This document shows, piece after piece, positions 14,979 to 21,851 of a DNA stretch of 27,697 bases. Origin of the DNA: JAKGBX01 sp965366835. Its GTDB lineage: Bacteria > Pseudomonadota > Alphaproteobacteria > Rhodobacterales > Rhodobacteraceae. The notes under the pieces are model-generated. The model did not search any database. It was given only the letters and a program-made list of their open reading frames with translations, and had not been told where the DNA came from. How positions within the stretch are numbered: position 1 is the stretch's first letter; each line of letters starts with the position of its first letter. The position numbers and the translations under genes were made by a program. The stretch is from NCBI GenBank assembly GCA_965366835.1, contig CBDUGF010000038.1, positions 1-27,697 of the forward strand, in the 5' to 3' direction.

Positions 14979-15014
14979 GGCGTAAAGCCTTCCGCCAAGG
15001 CCGAAAGGATCGAC

Positions 15015-16709
15015 GTGCGCGACATGGCGCCAGAACGCGATGGGGATATTGTTCTGGGCGACGATTTCGTCGCCCCGGGCAGCACCGTCGATGATGAACT
15101 CCGCGTTTCGCGCGAGAATCGCGGGCTGTTTTCGCTGCGTTCCTCGCCGCTGGCGCGCAAGATCATCACCTTCAACCTGATTGCGCTCAACATCCTTGTT
15201 GCCGGCATTCTCTATCTCAATTCGTCGCGCGACGGGCTGGCGCTGCAACGCGCCCGTGGACTGGTCAGCGAGGTCGAGCTGATCGCCGACGTGTTCGAAG
15301 CGCAGATATCCGGCGCGGCACCGGTCAATCTGGCGGCGGGCGACGGCATCGACGTGGCCGCGACGCTGGACGGGCTCGACATGCGCAAGGGTGTGCAGGT
15401 GTTCGTGTTCGACACCGACGGCGCGCTGATCGGCACCGCTGGCGGCCGCGGCATCGTCTCGGCGCTCAATGACGGCAAGACCCAGGGCCGCACGATCCTG
15501 ACCGATGGGCTGTCCTGGCTCTGGGACCGCATCTCGGCGCTGTTCACCGGCGAACGGCTGGCCAAACCCCTGATCGCAGTGGAAGAGCAGGCACGCCAGC
15601 TGGTGCCCGGAACGCTGGCCAACGGATCGCAGGTGGCCTCGGGCAGCGAAGGCGAAGGCCGGGTCTATACCGTCACCACCCTGGTGCAACGCGGCGATGT
15701 GCCGATCGGCGTCGTCGCGCTGGCGGCGACCTCGGGCGAGATCGACTATCTGGTGCGGGTCGAACGCGAGCGCGTGTTGCAGATGTTCATCGTCGGAATG
15801 CTGGTCTCGGTCGGGCTGAGCCTGGTTCTGGCCTCGACCATCGCCAACCCGCTGAGCGACCTCGCCGAGGCGGCCGAGATCGGCCGCGACCGCGACAACC
15901 GCAAGAAGACGCCGGGACGCATCCGCATCCCCGACCTGACCGCGCGGCCCGACGAGATCGGGCGCCTTTCGGGGGCGCTGCGCGGCATGGTGAGCGCGCT
16001 CTATGACCGCATCGACGGCAACGAACAATTCGCCGCCGATGTCGCGCATGAAATCAAGAACCCCCTGGCCAGCCTGCGCAGCGCCGTGGGCAGCCTGCGC
16101 ATGGTCAAGAAAGACGAGCAGCGCGCCAAGCTGCTCGACGTGATCGAGCATGATGTGCGCCGGCTCGACCGCCTGGTGAGCGACATCTCCAATGCCTCGC
16201 GGCTCGACAGCGAGCTGGTCAAGGAGGAGCAGGAGAGCTTCGACCTGATGAAGATGCTGGGCAATCTCTGCCAGTTCCTCGGCGAGGATGCCAGAACCAA
16301 GGGCATTGATTTCATTACCGATCTGCCCACCAACGCGATCGTCATCAACGGGTTGGAAGCGCGGCTGGCGCAGGTCTTCGTCAACCTGATCACCAACGCG
16401 ATTTCGTTCTGCGAAGATGGCGACGCAATCCGGGTCTGGGCGCGGCAGCGGCAGAACCGCGTGCTTGTCGTGGTCGAGGATACCGGCCCGGGCATTCCGG
16501 AAGAGGCGTTGCAGAAGGTTTTCAAGCGGTTCTATTCCGAGCGCCCGGCAGGCCAGTTCGGCAACAATTCCGGGCTCGGGCTGGCAATCTCGAAACAGAT
16601 CGTGGACGCGCATGACGGCGTGATCTGGGCCGAGAACATTCGACCCACAGATGCCGATATCACCTCCGATCCCCTGGGCGCGCGGTTTGTCGTCGGTCTG
16701 CCGGTCTGA
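15015..16709 (+). CDS. chvG: Sensor histidine kinase ChvG
   Basis: This 564-aa inner-membrane kinase is the partner of ChvI. TM1 (about 50-68) and TM2 (254-276) enclose a periplasmic sensor of about 185 residues. A HAMP-like segment (277-340) leads to the dimerisation/phosphotransfer domain with H345 in DVAHEIKNPL. The ATPase domain shows the N box (NLITNA), DTGPGIP and GNNSGLGLAISKQI. The start is GTG at 15015, 5 nt after AAAGGA; an ATG at 15024 is too far from that site. The gene follows chvI by 36 bp and precedes hprK by 8 bp, so the sensor pair and the PTS regulators are likely co-transcribed. The PTS-envelope link is a known alphaproteobacterial arrangement. Confidence 0.94.
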   Translation: MRDMAPERDGDIVLGDDFVAPGSTVDDELRVSRENRGLFSLRSSPLARKIITFNLIALNILVAGILYLNSSRDGLALQRARGLVSEVELIADVFEAQISGAAPVNLAAGDGIDVAATLDGLDMRKGVQVFVFDTDGALIGTAGGRGIVSALNDGKTQGRTILTDGLSWLWDRISALFTGERLAKPLIAVEEQARQLVPGTLANGSQVASGSEGEGRVYTVTTLVQRGDVPIGVVALAATSGEIDYLVRVERERVLQMFIVGMLVSVGLSLVLASTIANPLSDLAEAAEIGRDRDNRKKTPGRIRIPDLTARPDEIGRLSGALRGMVSALYDRIDGNEQFAADVAHEIKNPLASLRSAVGSLRMVKKDEQRAKLLDVIEHDVRRLDRLVSDISNASRLDSELVKEEQESFDLMKMLGNLCQFLGEDARTKGIDFITDLPTNAIVINGLEARLAQVFVNLITNAISFCEDGDAIRVWARQRQNRVLVVVEDTGPGIPEEALQKVFKRFYSERPAGQFGNNSGLGLAISKQIVDAHDGVIWAENIRPTDADITSDPLGARFVVGLPV

Positions 16710-16717
16710 CCGGGGCG

Positions 16718-17164
16718 ATGGGCGCCAAGGGCAATTCCGGCGCCGACAACGAGACGATCCTGCATGCCAGCTGCGTCGCCCTGAACGGGCGCGCAGTGCT
16801 GATCCTGGGCCGCTCGGGCGCGGGCAAATCGGGCCTGGCACTCGAGTTGATGGGGCTGGGCGCGGCGCTGGTGGCGGATGACCGGGTGCGGCTCAGCCGC
16901 GCGGGCGATACCATCCTGGCGGCGGCGCCCGAGGCGATTGCAGGGCGGATCGAGGCGCGTTTCGTCGGCATCCTGAACGCAGAAGCCGTGGACGAGGCCG
17001 CGCTGGCTTTGATCGTGGATCTCGACCAGACAGAGACCGACCGGCTTCCGCCGCGGCGCAGCAAGAAAATGCTGGGGATTTCATTTCCGCTGCTTCACAA
17101 TGTCGAGACGAAGCATTTTCCGGCGGCGATTCTGCAGTATCTCAAAGCCGGAAGGTGCGATTGA
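16718..17164 (+). CDS. hprK: HPr kinase/phosphorylase, short alphaproteobacterial form
   Basis: This 148-aa protein is the C-terminal catalytic domain of HprK only. The N-terminal domain of Firmicute HprK (total about 310 aa) is absent, as is usual in alphaproteobacteria. Visible motifs are the P-loop GRSGAGKS (31-38), the ADD segment with D54/D55, and the C-terminal RSKKMLGI and PLLHNVETKHFPAA segments. It should phosphorylate or dephosphorylate HPr on the regulatory serine. HPr encoded at 18577 keeps that serine. It sits 8 bp after chvG and 60 bp before rapZ in one apparent operon. The ribosome site is weak, which suggests coupling to chvG. Confidence 0.92.
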   Translation: MGAKGNSGADNETILHASCVALNGRAVLILGRSGAGKSGLALELMGLGAALVADDRVRLSRAGDTILAAAPEAIAGRIEARFVGILNAEAVDEAALALIVDLDQTETDRLPPRRSKKMLGISFPLLHNVETKHFPAAILQYLKAGRCD

Positions 17165-17224
17165 CCCGACTTCGCCCTGTGCGGGAAATCGCCGCGAAAA
17201 CCGCAAGAAAAGGCCCGAGAACCG

Positions 17225-18178
17225 ATGGCACCGCCCGCCAAACTGCAATCCCCGCCACGCTGCGTCATGGTTACCGGCCCTTCGGGTGCCGGGCGCTCCA
17301 CGGCGATCCGGGTGCTGGAGGATCTGGGGTTCGAGGCGATCGACAACCTGCCGCTGAGCCTGTTGCCGCGCTTGCTGGACGGGCCGCACCATGATCGCCC
17401 GCTGGCGCTGGGAGTCGATACGCGCAACCGTGAATTTTCCGCCAACGCCCTGATCGAGGCGATAGACGGGTTCGGCGCGCGCTTTGGGCGACAGCTCGAG
17501 CTGTTCTATCTCGATTGCAGCGAGGATGTGCTGCTGCGGCGGTTTTCCGAGACCAGGCGACGGCACCCGATGGCGGCAGCCGAGAGCCCGGGCGTGGGTA
17601 TCGCCCGCGAGTTCGATCTGCTGGTGCCGATCCGGGCGCGGGCCGATATCCTGGTCGATACGTCCGAAATGACTCCGCATGAGTTGCGCGCCGAGGTCGA
17701 ACACTGGTTCGCGCCGGATGCGGGCCGGGGACTGGCCGTATCGGTCAATTCGTTTTCCTACAAGCGCGGGCTGCCGCGCGGCATCGACATGGTGTTCGAC
17801 TGCCGGTTCCTGCGCAATCCCTACTGGGAGGAATCGCTGCGTGGATTGAACGGAACCGACCGGAAGGTGGCCGATTACATCGCCCAGGATGCGCGCTATG
17901 GCGCCTTTTTCGAGCAGGTGCTCGGGCTGGTAGAGATGCTGCTGCCGGCCTATTCGGAAGAGGGCAAGGCGCATCTGGCGATCGGCTTCGGCTGCACCGG
18001 AGGGCAACACCGCTCGGTCACATTGGCCGAAAACCTGGCCAAGGCTCTTGCGAAGGGCGGCTGGCAGGTGTCAATTAGGCATCGCGAACTCGAGCGGCGG
18101 CGGGAGGGCATGTCTGAATCCCTGGGCCAGGCCCGGGGCGGGGAGCGCGGGACAGGACATCAAGGGGATCCGGCTTGA
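17225..18178 (+). CDS. rapZ: RNase adapter / nucleotide-binding protein RapZ
   Basis: This 317-aa RapZ (YvcJ/YhbJ) family protein has an N-terminal P-loop domain and a C-terminal RNA/ligand-binding domain. In E. coli it guides RNase E to the sRNA GlmZ to control glucosamine-6-phosphate synthase; the alphaproteobacterial role is less clear. Seen are VTGPSGAGRST (16-26), EAIDNLPLSL (37-46), VSVNSFSYKRGLP (172-184), FDCRFLRNPYW (191-201) and GCTGGQHRS (256-264). The P-loop lysine is replaced by R24. A tail of about 25 residues after HRELERR is not conserved and overlaps the next gene. Its stop shares bases with the EIIA TTG start. The clustering with hprK and PTS genes is typical. Confidence 0.93.
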   Translation: MAPPAKLQSPPRCVMVTGPSGAGRSTAIRVLEDLGFEAIDNLPLSLLPRLLDGPHHDRPLALGVDTRNREFSANALIEAIDGFGARFGRQLELFYLDCSEDVLLRRFSETRRRHPMAAAESPGVGIAREFDLLVPIRARADILVDTSEMTPHELRAEVEHWFAPDAGRGLAVSVNSFSYKRGLPRGIDMVFDCRFLRNPYWEESLRGLNGTDRKVADYIAQDARYGAFFEQVLGLVEMLLPAYSEEGKAHLAIGFGCTGGQHRSVTLAENLAKALAKGGWQVSIRHRELERRREGMSESLGQARGGERGTGHQGDPA

Positions 18179-18570
18179 TCGGGATCGTTATCGTGGCACA
18201 TGGCAGGTTGGCGCAGGAATACCTGGCCGCGATGGAGCATGTGGTGGGCGCCCAGAAGGGTGTGCGCTATGTCTCGATCGATGCCGATTGCGACCGGGCC
18301 GGAAAGCAGGCCGAGATTTGCGCTGCCGCCGATGCGGTCGATCAGGGCGATGGCGTGGTCGTGGTGGTCGACATGTTCGGCGGCTCGCCTTCGAACCTGG
18401 CGCTGATGGCCTGTGCGGCCGAGAACCGCCGGATGCTTCATGGCGCCAACCTGCCGATGCTGATCAAGCTTGCGAAATCCCGCCACCTCAACGTGGCCGA
18501 CGCGGTCCGCTTGGCGAAAGAGGCGGGACGCAGGTATATAGACAGCCAGAATATCAGTGCCGAGACTTGA
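18175..18570 (+). CDS. PTS EIIA component, mannose (ManX) type
   Basis: This 131-aa cytoplasmic EIIA domain of the mannose family starts IGIVIVAHG, with H9 as the phosphorylated histidine. DMFGGSPSN, the second family hallmark, follows in the middle. No EIIB, EIIC or EIID transport genes are present, so it is probably a regulatory phosphocarrier that takes phosphate from HPr rather than part of a sugar transporter. The start is TTG at 18175, 6 nt after AAGGGGA (18162-18168), with the rapZ TGA at 18176-18178. No ATG could give the IGIVIVAHG start. HPr follows after 6 bp. Confidence 0.93.
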   Translation: MIGIVIVAHGRLAQEYLAAMEHVVGAQKGVRYVSIDADCDRAGKQAEICAAADAVDQGDGVVVVVDMFGGSPSNLALMACAAENRRMLHGANLPMLIKLAKSRHLNVADAVRLAKEAGRRYIDSQNISAET

Positions 18571-18576
18571 GGGCCC

Positions 18577-18855
18577 ATGACCGAAACGACATTGCGTAAG
18601 TTGACCATCGTCAATGAAAAGGGGCTGCATGCCCGCGCCTCGGCCAAGCTGGTCGAAGTGGTGGAAGGGTTTGACGCTTCGGCAGAGATCAGCCGCGATG
18701 GCGTCAGCGCCAGCGGTGACAGCATCATGGGGCTTTTGATGTTGGCAGCGCCGAAAGGAAGCACTATTGACGTGCAGACATTCGGAGCGGACGCCGAAGC
18801 GCTGGCCTTTGCCATTGAGTCGCTGGTGGCGGATCGCTTCGGAGAGGACAGCTAA
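18577..18855 (+). CDS. ptsH: Phosphocarrier protein HPr
   Basis: This 92-aa HPr keeps both control sites. H18 in GLHARASAK is phosphorylated by EI, and S49 in SGDSIMGLLML is the target of HprK (Ser46 in Bacillus numbering). With the EIIA and HprK of this operon it makes a short regulatory phosphorelay. The EI gene (ptsP/ptsI) is not in the window. The ATG follows the EIIA stop by 6 bp. A small hairpin (CGCCC-GTGG-GGGCG, 18859-18872) directly after the stop may reduce read-through into the acyltransferase gene. Confidence 0.95.
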   Translation: MTETTLRKLTIVNEKGLHARASAKLVEVVEGFDASAEISRDGVSASGDSIMGLLMLAAPKGSTIDVQTFGADAEALAFAIESLVADRFGEDS

Positions 18856-18900
18856 CCACGCCCGTGGGGGCGCCACAGCGACAAGCGAGGTTCAGCCCAG

Positions 18901-19791
18901 TTGGTGGAAAGTTACCGGGACAGCAACGAGGCCGGTGCGAAAAATGCGCAGGACTTGTCGGCGCCTCCGATCCGGCATGAAGCCCGGTCGCTGACCTACG
19001 CCAACTCGTTTGACAGCCCGCTGCAGGGCACCATCATCCGCGCCATCGAGTGGATGACCGGCAAGATCAGCATCATCCGCATGGTCCGCAAATTCGAGCG
19101 CATGGGCGCGCCGCGCGGACAGGCATTCTGGCCGGCGACGCTGAAGGTGATGGGGATCGACCTGCTGACCCCGGACGAACAGCTGGCGCGGATCCCCAAG
19201 GAAGGGCCGGTCGTGGTGGTGGCCAATCACCCGCACGGGCTGGTCGATGGCATGATCCTGGCCGATCTGATCGGACGGGTGCGCAGCGACTACCGCATTC
19301 TCACCCGCGCGCTGCTGACCGGGATCGACGAGGTGGCCTCATCCTACATGATCGCGGTGCCGTTTCCTTATGAGGAAGATGCGCAGCAGAAGTTCGTCGA
19401 AATGCGGCGCCAGGCTATGGACCATTTGAAGGCGGGCGGTCTGGTCACGCTGTTTCCCTCTGGCGTCGTGGCGTCGTCGGACAGCATGTTCGGCCCGGCG
19501 ATAGAGCGCGAATGGAACGTGTTCACCGCCCAGATGATCCGTCGGTCGGGGGCGCAGGTGGTGCCGGTATGCTTTACCGGCTCGAACTCGCGCTGGTATC
19601 AGATCGCCAACCAGCTCTCCGCGACGCTGCGCCAGGGGCTGTTGCTGCACGAGATCGTCTACAGCTGCAACAAGGCGCAGGCGCCGATCGTGGGCCATCC
19701 GATCCCCGACGACAAGCGCGAGCTGTTGAAGACCGATCCGCGCGGCTTCATGGCCTGGCTGCGCGACCATACCCTTTCGCTGAAAGACTGA
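18901..19791 (+). CDS. Lysophospholipid acyltransferase family protein
   Basis: This 296-aa protein has a PlsC-like acyltransferase domain. The acceptor motif is NHPHGLVDG (N109, H110, D116), with one residue more than the classical NHX4D. That form is found in the branch linked to putative hemolysin/OlsA-like acyltransferases. A second block, GGLVTLFPSGVVASS, fits the FPEG-type motif with Ser in place of Glu. The first 100 residues contain no obvious signal peptide, and membrane association is likely peripheral. It probably acylates a lysophospholipid or an ornithine/amino lipid. The start is TTG at 18901 or GTG at 18904, both behind GAGG (18887-18890). It lies 45 bp after ptsH and may be the last gene of that operon. 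Confidence 0.82.
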   Translation: MVESYRDSNEAGAKNAQDLSAPPIRHEARSLTYANSFDSPLQGTIIRAIEWMTGKISIIRMVRKFERMGAPRGQAFWPATLKVMGIDLLTPDEQLARIPKEGPVVVVANHPHGLVDGMILADLIGRVRSDYRILTRALLTGIDEVASSYMIAVPFPYEEDAQQKFVEMRRQAMDHLKAGGLVTLFPSGVVASSDSMFGPAIEREWNVFTAQMIRRSGAQVVPVCFTGSNSRWYQIANQLSATLRQGLLLHEIVYSCNKAQAPIVGHPIPDDKRELLKTDPRGFMAWLRDHTLSLKD

Positions 19792-19857
19792 AAGCCGGCG
19801 TTGGTGCGCAGGATTTCCGGATCATGCGCTTGCCCCGGGCCGTGGCAGCCTCCGGCG

Positions 19858-19880
19858 GGAGTATTTCTGGCAAGATGAAG
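19858..19880 (+). repeat. Dispersed intergenic repeat, copy 5
   Basis: The 19-bp core TATTTCTGGCAAGATGAAG (19862-19880) is identical to copy 1 at 148-166. It lies 66 bp after the acyltransferase stop. A degenerate related string, GGGTTTTTGGGAAAGATG, follows near 19902-19919. Confidence 0.75.
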
Positions 19881-19957
19881 GGAATCCTGTCGCTTTCAGG
19901 CGGGTTTTTGGGAAAGATGCCGGAGCAGAGTCGGACAGCCAGACAGAGGAGAGCATC

Positions 19958-20875
19958 ATGCCACTAGCCATGAACAGAGAGGTGTTCATCACCTGCGCCG
20001 TGACCGGATCGGGCGGCGCGCAGGACCGCTCGCCGCATGTGCCGCGCAGCCCGCACCAGATCGCCGACAGCGCCATCGAGGCGGCGCGCGCCGGGGCCGC
20101 CGTGGTGCATTGCCATGTGCGCGACCCCGAGTCCGGGGCGCCGAGCCGCCGGCTCGATCTCTACCGCGAGGTGACAGAGCGGATGCGCGAGGCCGAGGTC
20201 GATGTGGTGCTGAACCTGACCGCGGGGATGGGCGGCGACATGGTGTTCGGTCCGAGCGAGCAGCCGCTGCCACTGCGCGAGCAGGGCACCGACATGGTGG
20301 GCGCGGCGGAACGGGTCGAGCATGTGAAACAGTGCCGCCCGGAGATCTGCACGCTCGATTGCGGCACGATGAACTTTGCCGAGGCCGACTATGTGATGAC
20401 CAACACGCCGGGCATGTTGCAGGCGATGGGCCGGATGATGACCCATCTCGGCGTGAAGCCCGAGATCGAGGCGTTCGACACCGGCCATCTGTGGTATGCC
20501 AAGCAGCTGGTCAAGGACGGTGTTCTGGACAGCCCGGCGCTGGTCCAGCTCTGCATGGGGGTGCCCTGGGGCGCGCCGGACGATCTCAACACATTCATGG
20601 CGATGGTCAACAATGTGCCTGAGGACTGGACCTTTTCGGCCTTCGGGCTGGGGCGCAACCAGATGGGCTATGTCGCGGCGAGCGTGCTGGCCGGAGGCAA
20701 TGTGCGCGTCGGGCTGGAGGACAACCTTTGGCTCGACAAGGGCGTTCTGGCGACCAACGCGCAGCTTGTCGAGCGGGCCGTGGGCATCATCGAGCGCATG
20801 GGCGCACGGGTGATCGGGCCGCAGGAGGTGCGCGACAAGCTGGGGCTGGTCAAGCGCGCGCCGGAGGCGGCATGA
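19958..20875 (+). CDS. BKACE-family beta-keto acid cleavage enzyme, likely 3-dehydrocarnitine:acetyl-CoA
   Basis: This 305-aa DUF849/BKACE TIM-barrel enzyme uses acetyl-CoA to cleave a beta-keto acid into a CoA thioester and acetoacetate. Zinc ligands H51 and H53 in VVHCHVRD and E254 in VGLEDNLWL are visible. The next metabolic gene encodes L-carnitine dehydrogenase fused to a thioesterase, so the substrate is predicted to be 3-dehydrocarnitine and the product betainyl-CoA. That reaction is known for some BKACE enzymes; the assignment here is by context. AGAGGAGAG precedes the ATG at 19958, and an ATG at 19970 is an alternative. It is the first of five genes joined by ATGA overlaps. The upstream 166 bp must hold the promoter and also contain repeat copy 5. 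Confidence 0.9.
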   Translation: MPLAMNREVFITCAVTGSGGAQDRSPHVPRSPHQIADSAIEAARAGAAVVHCHVRDPESGAPSRRLDLYREVTERMREAEVDVVLNLTAGMGGDMVFGPSEQPLPLREQGTDMVGAAERVEHVKQCRPEICTLDCGTMNFAEADYVMTNTPGMLQAMGRMMTHLGVKPEIEAFDTGHLWYAKQLVKDGVLDSPALVQLCMGVPWGAPDDLNTFMAMVNNVPEDWTFSAFGLGRNQMGYVAASVLAGGNVRVGLEDNLWLDKGVLATNAQLVERAVGIIERMGARVIGPQEVRDKLGLVKRAPEAA

Positions 20876-21279
20876 GCCAGGTTCTGGCGATTGCGGTTCT
20901 GGCATTCGCGCCGGTGGGCGCAGAGGCTGGCGAGTGGTGGCAGGGCAACTGGGCCTGGGACAAGGCATGGTGCAAGGACGCCGCCCGGATCGGCAGCGTA
21001 ACGCCGGCGCCCATCGCCATTACGCCGACAGAGGTGCTGGGATACGAGAACAGCTGCGCCATCGTGGAGGCGCATGAGCTGCGCGACATGTCCGCGACAC
21101 GCCTCAGGCTGGAATGTCGCTCGGAAGGCGATGTTTTCGAGGACTCGCGCCTGCTGATGTGGGACGGGGAGAATGCCGGCGACGCCGCGATCTGGATGTG
21201 GTCAGGCGCGGGCGAGCCGCTGAAATTCCATCGCTGCCCCGATCCGGATGCGACGATGGATGGGCTGAACAGGAAATGA
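20872..21279 (+). CDS. Secreted four-cysteine protein of unknown function
   Basis: I do not recognise this 135-aa protein. It has a signal peptide (MSQVLAIAVLAFAPVGAEA, cleavage after A19). The mature part of about 116 residues carries four cysteines, C34, C62, C82 and C122, enough for two disulfides. It is rich in tryptophan at the start (GEWWQGNWAWDKAWC). It is probably periplasmic. The ATG overlaps the BKACE stop (ATGA, 20872-20875), and its own stop overlaps the lipoprotein start. It is therefore made together with carnitine-degradation enzymes, although it has no enzyme motif. It could be a periplasmic binding or envelope protein. A longer frame from 20728 lies inside the BKACE gene and is rejected. 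Confidence 0.82.
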   Translation: MSQVLAIAVLAFAPVGAEAGEWWQGNWAWDKAWCKDAARIGSVTPAPIAITPTEVLGYENSCAIVEAHELRDMSATRLRLECRSEGDVFEDSRLLMWDGENAGDAAIWMWSGAGEPLKFHRCPDPDATMDGLNRK

Positions 21280-21851
21280 CTGCGCGTCTGACGGGCTGGC
21301 CGATCTGGCCGGCAATGCTGCTCGTGCTTGCGGGCTGTGTGGCGGCGCCGCCAGCGCCTGTGATGCGCGACACAAAGGCGCCGATTTCCAGCCAGGTCGA
21401 CGTGACGGAGGACCGGCTGAGCGGTGCCTGGGTCATCCGCCGCGCCTGGCCCGGCCAGCCCTATCTTGCCGAGCCCGGCGCCGACAGGTTTGGGCCGGAG
21501 GGGAGCGGATTGCGGCTGGCGCGACACGATGGCGGCTTGCGATTGTCGAGCCGGGCATTGGACAGGGACGCTGCGGGCAACGCGGGTTTCCGGGCTTTCG
21601 CAACCGGGCTGGAAGCGAGCGGCCCGGGGCGGTTTCGCGAGGTCGGCGGCAAGGTGTTTGGCGGCAAGGCATTGTGGGTTCTGTGGATGGATGCGGACAA
21701 CCGGACCGCGGCCATCGGCACGCCGGGTGGCGAATTCGGCTGGATCATGGACCGGCAGGCGACGGGCGGCCAGGACCGGCTGAAAGCGGCCAGCGAGATC
21801 ATGCAATGGATGGGCTATGACATGGCAAGAATGCGGAAGGGTGTGAAATGA
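21276..21851 (+). CDS. Lipocalin-like (Blc-type) lipoprotein
   Basis: This 191-aa protein has a lipoprotein signal peptide with the lipobox LAGC (lipidated C21). The rest resembles bacterial lipocalins of the Blc/apolipoprotein D kind. SGAWVIRRAW could be the first lipocalin strand (G-x-W motif). The segment ALWVLWMDADNRTAAIGTPG then GEFGWIMDR matches the pattern of Blc (YVDNDYQHALV...YLWILSR), followed by a C-terminal helix. Blc proteins are outer-membrane lipoproteins that bind lipids. The similarity is by eye and moderate. It overlaps the previous gene (ATGA, 21276-21279) and the carnitine dehydrogenase gene (ATGA, 21848-21851), so it is coupled to both. A longer frame from 21114 would run through the preceding gene. 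Confidence 0.75.
   Translation: MTARLTGWPIWPAMLLVLAGCVAAPPAPVMRDTKAPISSQVDVTEDRLSGAWVIRRAWPGQPYLAEPGADRFGPEGSGLRLARHDGGLRLSSRALDRDAAGNAGFRAFATGLEASGPGRFREVGGKVFGGKALWVLWMDADNRTAAIGTPGGEFGWIMDRQATGGQDRLKAASEIMQWMGYDMARMRKGVK

Noticed and set aside
14082..16841. Open frame of 919 codons on the minus strand across chvI and chvG
   Set aside because: It is a shadow of chvI/chvG, with biased composition and no recognisable motif.
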